Assembly: GCF_025452195.1 (NCBI RefSeq) | Contig: NZ_CP104973.1 | Coordinates: forward strand, 496,001-560,000 | Direction: 5' to 3' | DNA: 64,000 bases | Origin: Phyllobacterium zundukense | GTDB taxonomy: Bacteria > Pseudomonadota > Alphaproteobacteria > Rhizobiales > Rhizobiaceae | In this document: positions 57,585-64,000 of the stretch, piece by piece | Position numbering within the stretch: position 1 is the stretch's first letter | How the letters are laid out: the number at the start of each line of letters is the position of its first letter | The notes under the pieces: model-generated | Told to the model about the DNA's origin: nothing | Database searches by the model: none | The model's input: the letters and a program-made list of their open reading frames with translations, nothing else | Translations under genes and position numbers: made by a program

Positions 57585-58433
57585 CTAAAGCTTTTTGGCG
57601 TCGTTGAGAATAGCTGAGTCGCTTTCGGCGTCCGGATTGACAAAATCACGCCCCATCACCGAAGATCGCACCATTGCGCGGACACGCTCTTCCATCGTCC
57701 GTGCTAAAGCCTTGCGGTCGCTTTTCCTGTCGATGACGACTGGTTCGCCAAACCAGACATCGACGTCGATAGCGCCATCTTTGAGAAGACCAATCAAACT
57801 TGGGCCGAGGGGTACATCACCCGGCCAGGCAACAAGCGGTCTATGTGATCGTCCCATCGGTATGCCATGAACTCGTGTATAGGCGATCGCCACGGGCTGT
57901 ACCGTAACCGTTTCTGCACCCGCATCGCGAATTGCCACCTGCGCGGCGCCAAAAAGTGATGTCTTGAACGGAAGGACGCGGTTGCCGTCGGAGGTTGTTC
58001 CCTCGGCAAACAACACCATGGCGTCGCCTCCAGCGAGCCGGGTTGCGATTTCACTGGCTTGATGATGCGTCTTGCCGCGCTTTTCCCGCTCGATGAACAC
58101 CGTCCGCTGCAGCTTGGCCAGCATGCCAAACAACGGCCAGTTCGCCACTTCCGCCTTGGCGATAAAAGCCATCTCGTGCAACGAGCCGAGGATGACGATG
58201 TCCGTCCACGAGGAATGATTTGCCGTCAACAGAAGGGGCCGTCCCTTTGCCATATCGCCATGGACATGCACTCGAAAACCAAGGAGACGTCGCACGATCC
58301 GATGAAACAAGATTGGCGTGGTGGTGCGCGGCCGCCAGCCGGTTTTCACAAACAGGAACTGCAGGGGTACCAGGAGTATTATAACGAGAACAAACGCCGT
58401 CGCCGTCACCAGAAAACGCAACCACGCGATCAT
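57585..58433 (-). CDS. plsC: 1-acyl-sn-glycerol-3-phosphate acyltransferase
   Basis: A 282-residue enzyme. It has an N-terminal membrane helix ([20 protein letters not shown]), the HX4D motif in [13 protein letters not shown] and the substrate-binding [10 protein letters not shown]. It makes phosphatidic acid from lysophosphatidate. An ornithine-lipid type (OlsA) role cannot be excluded by sequence alone. It is tightly packed: it begins immediately after the rimI stop. Confidence 0.9.
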   Translation of the reverse strand: MIAWLRFLVTATAFVLVIILLVPLQFLFVKTGWRPRTTTPILFHRIVRRLLGFRVHVHGDMAKGRPLLLTANHSSWTDIVILGSLHEMAFIAKAEVANWPLFGMLAKLQRTVFIEREKRGKTHHQASEIATRLAGGDAMVLFAEGTTSDGNRVLPFKTSLFGAAQVAIRDAGAETVTVQPVAIAYTRVHGIPMGRSHRPLVAWPGDVPLGPSLIGLLKDGAIDVDVWFGEPVVIDRKSDRKALARTMEERVRAMVRSSVMGRDFVNPDAESDSAILNDAKKL

Positions 58434-58937
58434 TCAGCGGCTCTTTTTCAAATCGCGGCGCATCGTCAAGGCTGCCGAGCGTCCTGCCGCCGTTTCATAG
58501 TAGCCCGGCCGCTTTCCAACCTGCTTGAAACCAAGCCTGCGATAAAGTGCAAGTGCCGGTACGTTGAGCTCATCGACCTCGAGAAACAGCATAGTTGCGC
58601 GCGCATTGTGAAGATAACGGAGCGCTGCATCCATCAAAGCGTGGCCAAGACCCTTACGCTGTGACTGGGGTGCAACGGCGATAGTCAGGATTTCCGCTTC
58701 GTCCAACACAAGACGCGCCAGAACGAACCCGCCCGGTTGCGCTTTTCGGTTCCCCTCCTCCCGAGCGATAAACCCGAAAACCTTGTCGTTGACGATAAGT
58801 GCATGAAATTCCTCATCACTCCACGGTTGCCGAAATGTCTTCTCATGAATCTTGGCCAGATGTGGCGCATCCTCCGGAAGAACCGGCTCAATCACAAAGG
58901 ATTGCGATCGCATGGTGTCGAATGGAAAGCCGATCAT
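58434..58937 (-). CDS. rimI: RimI-type GNAT N-acetyltransferase
   Basis: A 167-residue GNAT protein. It has ILTIAVAPQSQRKGLGHALM, the V/I-x-P-x-x-Q/R-x-x-G-x-G/A acetyl-CoA site, and LEVDELNVPALALYRRLGFKQVGKRPGYY. RimI acetylates the N-terminal Ala of ribosomal protein S18. Coupling to tsaB (4-nt overlap) is the usual arrangement. Confidence 0.92.
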   Translation of the reverse strand: MIGFPFDTMRSQSFVIEPVLPEDAPHLAKIHEKTFRQPWSDEEFHALIVNDKVFGFIAREEGNRKAQPGGFVLARLVLDEAEILTIAVAPQSQRKGLGHALMDAALRYLHNARATMLFLEVDELNVPALALYRRLGFKQVGKRPGYYETAAGRSAALTMRRDLKKSR

Positions 58938-59620
58938 TCGACGACCTTCCTTTTCAGAACAAACCCCTGCTGCTGCTTGACATCAAGGCCACGCAGATAA
59001 AGCGGTCTTGGCGCCTCGCCATCCCTGCGCAATGCTCCAAGCCGGGCGAACGCCTCGATGCTTCCTGTCGCTGTGTTTGCGGCAATGTCGAGAGGACGAC
59101 CAAGTTCTTTTTCGATTAGAATTGCACCCGAACCCGCGAGCACGTGTTCACTGCCTCGTTCTTCCAATTGTTTCACAATCGAGTGCAATGTCGTCACCAC
59201 AGGCTCCGATGCCGCCGATCCATTCTCGCCAAAGAATTGAGCATAAAGCTCGTCACGCCGTGCATCGATGATCGAAAGGATTGGCCTATGCGAAAATTGC
59301 TTGGCTGCATCGTAAGCGAGCGCCTGAAGCGTGCTTATGCCAACTGCCGGACATTTTAGCGCGAGCGCAAAACCCCGCGCCGTGGAGACGCCGACGCGGA
59401 CGCCGGTAAACGATCCGGGTCCAATGCTGACAGCAATCTTGCCAATATCCGTGATGGAAATTTGGGCCGCAGCGGCCACCTGCTCGATCGTGGCCATCAA
59501 TCGCTCGGCATGCCCTTTGCCGATATCTTCGCTGGACGCCGCCAGTATAGTACCGCTTTCAACGTCGAGAACGGCGACGGAGCAGAGATTGGCAGCGGTA
59601 TCGAGCGCAAGCAGTTTCAT
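58934..59620 (-). CDS. tsaB: TsaB: tRNA threonylcarbamoyladenosine biosynthesis protein
   Basis: A 228-residue ASKHA-fold protein. It has LLALDTAANLCSVAVLD at the N terminus and IAVSIGPGSFTGVRVGVSTARGFAL, typical of TsaB. It scaffolds TsaD for t6A37 synthesis. It lies 99 bp after the DUF3859 gene and overlaps rimI. Confidence 0.94.
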   Translation of the reverse strand: MKLLALDTAANLCSVAVLDVESGTILAASSEDIGKGHAERLMATIEQVAAAAQISITDIGKIAVSIGPGSFTGVRVGVSTARGFALALKCPAVGISTLQALAYDAAKQFSHRPILSIIDARRDELYAQFFGENGSAASEPVVTTLHSIVKQLEERGSEHVLAGSGAILIEKELGRPLDIAANTATGSIEAFARLGALRRDGEAPRPLYLRGLDVKQQQGFVLKRKVVE

Positions 59621-59719
59621 GCGCCTCGCCTAAACAAGAATCAGCCAGCACACAAGTAGGCGGATGTGGCAGTTCGGATATAGAACTCACGTTCCGCTCA
59701 ATCCCAGCCCATCTTCCGT

Positions 59720-60232
59720 CTATGAAATCGGACAGCTTCCGGCAGTTACTTCGAAACTTTTTGATACCAGTTCCCGACCGGACAGGTCACGCAGCGAAAT
59801 CGTCCATTCCCCGGAGACGAGTTCGAAGTCCCTTTCGAAAACCCAGCCGGCGTAACGACGCAGGGAGGTCGCACTGTCAGGCCAGCTGCTTTTCAGCATC
59901 GATCGGCCGTCCTCTGTTTTGATCATTGGGTGGAAAACCACGACCGTTATTGGAAGGACCGCCTCACCGACATCCGACGTTCTGTAAAGGACACCGAAAC
60001 TCGTGCCAATGCATGCTCGGATGATCGTGGTTCGCATGACATCGACCGGACCTTCGACCAGCCGGTTCACACCCGTCGGCGTATCGGGTGAAACTTCGGA
60101 TCCGACTTCCTTCGGGCTCGTCAGCCCCCAGTCGACGATCTCTACTACCGACGTTTGTCTTTCTTCAGCCAGACCCGTGTTCCACACGATCACAGCGGTG
60201 AGGAACACAAGATATCTGACGTAGTGAGCCAT
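59720..60232 (-). CDS. DUF3859-like secreted protein
   Basis: A 170-residue protein with an N-terminal signal peptide (VRYLVFLTAVIVWNTGLAEE). The mature part has a short beta-rich pattern (EIVDWGLTSPKE, FGVLYRTSDVG, GEWTISLRDLSGRELVSKSFEV), which I associate with the DUF3859 family of uncharacterised periplasmic proteins. It lies 12 bp after malate synthase and may share its transcript. Function is unknown. Confidence 0.65.
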   Translation of the reverse strand: MAHYVRYLVFLTAVIVWNTGLAEERQTSVVEIVDWGLTSPKEVGSEVSPDTPTGVNRLVEGPVDVMRTTIIRACIGTSFGVLYRTSDVGEAVLPITVVVFHPMIKTEDGRSMLKSSWPDSATSLRRYAGWVFERDFELVSGEWTISLRDLSGRELVSKSFEVTAGSCPIS

Positions 60233-60244
60233 ATGTCCGTAGAC

Positions 60245-62422
60245 CTAGATAGCAGTCTGCTTTGCCTTCAGCTCGAGCCGGCGGCGATGCAAGACCGGCT
60301 CTGTATAGCCATTTGGCTGTTCGCGGCCTTTGAAAACGAGGTCGCAGGCCGCTTGAAAAGCAATTGAACCGTCAAAATCAGTGGCCATCGGATGATAGAG
60401 CGGATCGCCAGCGTTCTGCTTGTCGACGACCGCTGCCATGCGCTTCAGCGTCTCAAGCACTTGCGCCTCGCTTGCTACACCGTGATGCAGCCAATTGGCG
60501 ATATGCTGGGCAGAGATGCGAAGCGTTGCGCGGTCTTCCATCAAGCCCACATTGTTAATGTCCGGCACCTTGGAACAGCCAACGCCTTGGTCGACCCAAC
60601 GCACGACATAGCCAAGAATCCCTTGCGCATTGTTGTCGAGTTCGCGCTGAATATCTTCCGGTGTCCAATTGGGGCGGGAAACGACGGGTACGGATAGAAT
60701 ATCGCTGAGCTTGGCGCGTCCACGCTTTTTCAAACTGGTCTGGACTTCGGCGACATTGACCTTGTGGTAGTGCGTTGCATGGAGCGTCGCAGCGGTCGGC
60801 GATGGTACCCAGGCGGTGTTGGCACCGGCTTTCGGATGCGCGATCTTCTGCTCAAGCATTGCTGCCATCAGGTCCGGCATGGCCCACATGCCCTTGCCGA
60901 TCTGCGCACGACCTGAAAGTCCGCACTCAAGACCGACATCGACGTTCCAGTCCTCATACGCGCCAATCCAGGCGGCCTGTTTCATGTCGCCCTTGCGGAT
61001 CATGGGACCGGCTTCCATCGAAGTGTGAATTTCATCACCCGTGCGGTCGAGGAACCCTGTATTGATGAAGACGACGCGTTCCTTCGCAGCACGTATGGAT
61101 TCTTTCAAGTTAACCGTGGTGCGTCGTTCCTCATCCATGATTCCCATCTTCATGGTGTTTGGCTGCATGCCAAGCAGCGTCTCGACCCTTCCAAACAGCT
61201 CGGAAGCGAATGCTACCTCTTCGGGACCGTGCATTTTTGGCTTGACTACATACATGGATCCGGCGCGGGAATTCTTATGCCGGCCGCCTGGTCCTATGTC
61301 GTGGAGCGCAGCCAAAGCGGTAATCGCCGCATCCATGATGCCTTCCGGCACCTCGTTACCCTCACTGTCGAGGATTGCAGGATTGGTCATCAGATGACCG
61401 ACATTGCGCACCAGCATGAGCGAGCGTCCAGGTACGGTCAGATGCTTGCCGTCCGTGCCTGTGTACTCCCGATCTGCATTGAGTTTGCGCGTAACTGTCT
61501 TGCCGCTTTTCTCGAAAGTATCTTCGAGATCGCCATTCATCAGGCCGAGCCAGTTGCGGTAGACGACAACCTTGTCTTCCGCATCGACAGCCGCAACGGA
61601 ATCCTCGCAATCCTGAATCGTGGTCAGAGCCGATTCCAGCAGAACATCGGCAATATGTGCGGGATCTGTCCTGCCAATCGGATGATCGGCATTGATGACG
61701 ATCTCGACATGCAGGCCATTCTTTATGAGAAGAATTGCGGTCGGAGCAGTCGCGGCACCGCGATAACCGGCAAACTGTCCTTTATCCTTGAGCGAGACAG
61801 GTTTGCCACTCGCCTCGAGCGCGAGCGTCCCATTATTGATGCTCAGACCGGAAACATCGGCCCAATGTGCACCATCCAGCGGCGCGCTATCGTCGAGAAA
61901 CGCTTTGGCCCAGGCTATCACCTTCGACCCTCGGACCGGGTTAAACGCCTTGCCCTTTTCAGCGCCGCCGTCATCCGGAATGGCATCCGTTCCATACAAT
62001 GCATCGTACAGCGATCCCCAGCGCGCATTGGCGGCATTGAGCGCATAGCGGGCATTCATGACGGGAACGACAAGCTGCGGACCAGCGACAACGGCAATTT
62101 CAGGATCAACATTGCTGGTTGAAACGGCGAAGGCTTCGCCTTCTGGCAACAGGTAGCCGATTCCCCTCAGGAAGGTTTCGTATTCTTCGTGGCTGTAGCC
62201 GCTGTCGCGCTTGCTCTTGTAAAAATCGTCCAGCTTCTGCTGGAATGCATCGCGTTTTTGCAAGAGTGCGTGGTTTTTTGGGGCCAAATCTTCGATGATC
62301 TTTGCAAAGCCAGACCAGAATTGCGCCGCATCGATGCCGGTACCCGGGATAGCTTCATTGACCACGAAGTCGTGGAGTTCCTTCGCTACCTTCAAGCCAT
62401 TGATCTCGATGCGTTTAACCAT
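60245..62422 (-). CDS. glcB: malate synthase G
   Basis: A 725-residue monomeric isoform, typical length 720-730. It condenses acetyl-CoA with glyoxylate. Visible landmarks are [55 protein letters not shown] and [17 protein letters not shown], all characteristic of GlcB. AAGGA lies 7 nt before the ATG at 62422; the longer frame to 62461 is not family-like. It serves the glyoxylate bypass on acetate, fatty acids or PHB breakdown. Confidence 0.96.
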   Translation of the reverse strand: MVKRIEINGLKVAKELHDFVVNEAIPGTGIDAAQFWSGFAKIIEDLAPKNHALLQKRDAFQQKLDDFYKSKRDSGYSHEEYETFLRGIGYLLPEGEAFAVSTSNVDPEIAVVAGPQLVVPVMNARYALNAANARWGSLYDALYGTDAIPDDGGAEKGKAFNPVRGSKVIAWAKAFLDDSAPLDGAHWADVSGLSINNGTLALEASGKPVSLKDKGQFAGYRGAATAPTAILLIKNGLHVEIVINADHPIGRTDPAHIADVLLESALTTIQDCEDSVAAVDAEDKVVVYRNWLGLMNGDLEDTFEKSGKTVTRKLNADREYTGTDGKHLTVPGRSLMLVRNVGHLMTNPAILDSEGNEVPEGIMDAAITALAALHDIGPGGRHKNSRAGSMYVVKPKMHGPEEVAFASELFGRVETLLGMQPNTMKMGIMDEERRTTVNLKESIRAAKERVVFINTGFLDRTGDEIHTSMEAGPMIRKGDMKQAAWIGAYEDWNVDVGLECGLSGRAQIGKGMWAMPDLMAAMLEQKIAHPKAGANTAWVPSPTAATLHATHYHKVNVAEVQTSLKKRGRAKLSDILSVPVVSRPNWTPEDIQRELDNNAQGILGYVVRWVDQGVGCSKVPDINNVGLMEDRATLRISAQHIANWLHHGVASEAQVLETLKRMAAVVDKQNAGDPLYHPMATDFDGSIAFQAACDLVFKGREQPNGYTEPVLHRRRLELKAKQTAI

Positions 62423-62526
62423 AGTTCGTTCCTTAAATTTCGTAGGCCTACCCTTGAACACGCAGAAGCATTGTCAGTCAATTCTTCAATAGCAGCACAA
62501 TTTTGGGCCAAGTTGGAAAGAATGTT

Positions 62527-64000
62527 TCAATGCGCAATGCGCGGCCTGCCGGAGGCTGTTGCTATTACCACCGCTTCGATGAACTTGCGCTGATCCTCGA
62601 CTGTGGCGGCGCTGACGTCACGAGTGATGCTGATCTGCGCTTCATCGGTTCCAGCTTCCAGGGCCAGCTGTCCGATTTGATATTCCAGCGTCAATTCGGC
62701 AAAGGCAATCGATTCTTCCTCAATCTCGAAATCCCTGACGGTCTCCCCGGCCATGACGCGGAAGATGCCCTCGGCGGGCTGGCTGATATGGGCCTCAACC
62801 GAAACACGAACCTGCCCAACAACGGCGCCCAGAGCGTTGGCGACGTCCGTATCTACAGGGACAATGCATTCCGTGCCAAGCATGTCACCCACAGCCGGGT
62901 AATAGACCGGTGCCGACGCGCCCAGGCCAATCAATGGCCGGTCTATGTAGAGCCTTACTCCGGCAATCCCGGTCTCACCGGAAAGGGCGCGCTGGACCAA
63001 TGGACTAGCCACCGTTTCCGCTCCTTCAAGCCCGTCCTCGGCGAAAACCGTCTCAAGAACCACTTCGGAAGAGCGTCGGATCAACGCATCATAGGTACGG
63101 TGGGAAACCTCCTCGGGTGTGTCGCACAGCGGACGTCCAGCACCATCCTTGCGCCGTGCATAGAGTATGGCACCGTAACGTGCTGCCTCCGCATTCCAAT
63201 TATCTTGCAGCCCCAGAACGTGGCAAGCATCTGACGGCGTGAAACCCGACAGATGAACCAAACCCCGCGCCACAAGGCGGTTGACAGTGGTTGCCTGTGA
63301 GATGGAACCCAAAAGCCTGTCCAGCGGCTGCGGTTCGTGTGTGATGCGTCCATACAGTTCGGCTTCATTTTTGCTCAAACCGGATGCCATTTGCGCCGGA
63401 ACACCCGTAAGAAGCGCAAAACGCCCGTCCAATCGGCCGGCAGTGGCTGCCTTTGCTTGCCGCATCAGATGATCGATGACCAATGAGCCATGATTGGCGG
63501 CGAGCAGCGACAAGGGCACGAGCCTTCTCGGGCCAAGCTTGATGCCTGGAACCATGGCATTGTCGTCGAGGGATACTTCCGAATCTCCCCCAAGGCCAAA
63601 AGTATGCATGGCGACCGCCTCAACCATCGTACGGAAGCCGCCTACCGTGGCGCCGTTGGGGTCGAGCCGAGGCCGGCCTTTGTCGAGAACTGCGACATCT
63701 GTGGTCGTGCCCCCAATGTCAGAGACGATCGCATTGTCGAGCCCTGTCATGTACCGCGCACCGACCAGACTGGCCGCCGGTCCAGAAAGAATGGTCTCAA
63801 TTGGCCGGTGCCGGGCAAAGGCGGCAGAGACAAGGGCGCCGTCGCCGCGCACCACCATGAGCGGGGCGTGGATGCCGCTCACGTCGAGAAAGCCTTCCGT
63901 TGCGGCCACCAGCCGGTCTATCATCGCGATAAGCCGCGCATTGAGGACGGTGGTCAAAGCACGACGGGGGCCGTTCAATTTGGCCGAAAGCTCATGGCTG
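62527..64000 (-). CDS. hydantoinase/N-methylhydantoinase A family protein, 5' truncated by window edge
   Basis: The frame stays open to the right edge (about 491 codons visible), so the N terminus lies outside. It has SDIGGTTTDVAVLDKGRPR, the phosphate-binding motif of the ASKHA-type hydantoinase A (HyuA/acetone carboxylase beta-like) family, after NGPRRALTTVLNARL. The last 150 residues include the IYIDRPLIGLGASAPVYYP-type segment. It probably hydrolyses 5-oxoproline or hydantoins with ATP in partnership with a HyuB subunit, expected on the right. Its C terminus lies 104 bp before glcB. Confidence 0.82.
   Translation of the reverse strand, partial: SHELSAKLNGPRRALTTVLNARLIAMIDRLVAATEGFLDVSGIHAPLMVVRGDGALVSAAFARHRPIETILSGPAASLVGARYMTGLDNAIVSDIGGTTTDVAVLDKGRPRLDPNGATVGGFRTMVEAVAMHTFGLGGDSEVSLDDNAMVPGIKLGPRRLVPLSLLAANHGSLVIDHLMRQAKAATAGRLDGRFALLTGVPAQMASGLSKNEAELYGRITHEPQPLDRLLGSISQATTVNRLVARGLVHLSGFTPSDACHVLGLQDNWNAEAARYGAILYARRKDGAGRPLCDTPEEVSHRTYDALIRRSSEVVLETVFAEDGLEGAETVASPLVQRALSGETGIAGVRLYIDRPLIGLGASAPVYYPAVGDMLGTECIVPVDTDVANALGAVVGQVRVSVEAHISQPAEGIFRVMAGETVRDFEIEEESIAFAELTLEYQIGQLALEAGTDEAQISITRDVSAATVEDQRKFIEAVVIATASGRPRIAH

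Noticed and set aside
61025..62122. 365-codon plus-strand frame opposite malate synthase G
   Set aside because: It is a shadow of glcB with no recognisable motif.

Overview
The window looks like chromosomal DNA of a Hyphomicrobiales (Rhizobiales) alphaproteobacterium, close to the Phyllobacterium/Brucella/Mesorhizobium group. The reasons are the run irr - fabA - fabB - fabI, the pnp-rpsO-truB-rbfA-infB-ylxR-nusA-rimP order, the trmB-metK-XRE-lnt-corC-ybeY-phoH-miaB-plsC-rimI-tsaB series, and a succinoglycan-type exo cluster whose order (exoP-O-M-A-L-K) matches that of Sinorhizobium meliloti apart from a missing exoN. No tRNA, rRNA, IS transposase, phage gene or CRISPR array was seen.

Positions 1-29000 form an envelope-polysaccharide region. 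An O-acyltransferase tail is cut by the left edge and is followed by a PPP-family phosphatase. The leftward exoL-exoA-exoM-exoO-exoP operon with exoK upstream follows, then exoQ, exoY, and a rightward operon ugd - two GT4 transferases - Wzx-type flippase. A pyruvyl transferase, a GT2 transferase, an ExoX-like repressor and exoF follow. Next come an LpxO-like hydroxylase, a P-loop kinase, two membrane proteins, a complete acyltransferase-3/SGNH protein and a TetR/SDR divergent pair. The core genes are of succinoglycan type, but the later sugar-adding, export and decoration genes are not, so the product is probably a succinoglycan-like EPS carrying uronic acid and pyruvate.

Positions 29400-34000 hold a DnaB-like ATPase, irr and the fabA-fabB-fabI unsaturated fatty acid genes. 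Positions 34000-45400 hold rsmC and the leftward translation/RNA operons, with a strong promoter and an attenuator-like hairpin before rimP-nusA and a hairpin-rich pnp leader. Positions 45400-48700 hold a small protein gene and a tctCBA tripartite carboxylate uptake operon. Positions 49100-62400 are a long leftward housekeeping run. The right edge has malate synthase G and a truncated hydantoinase A.

Three regulatory or mobile signals stand out. (1) Three copies of a 143-bp palindromic MITE-like element each end on or within 10 bp of the stop codon of a leftward gene (exoX-like, P-loop kinase, irr). (2) A 9-bp palindromic motif TGCRNYGCA, resembling the PhaR/AniA site, recurs in front of at least five EPS transcription units and one small-protein gene. 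(3) The rimP-nusA operon has an intrinsic-terminator-shaped hairpin inside its own leader.
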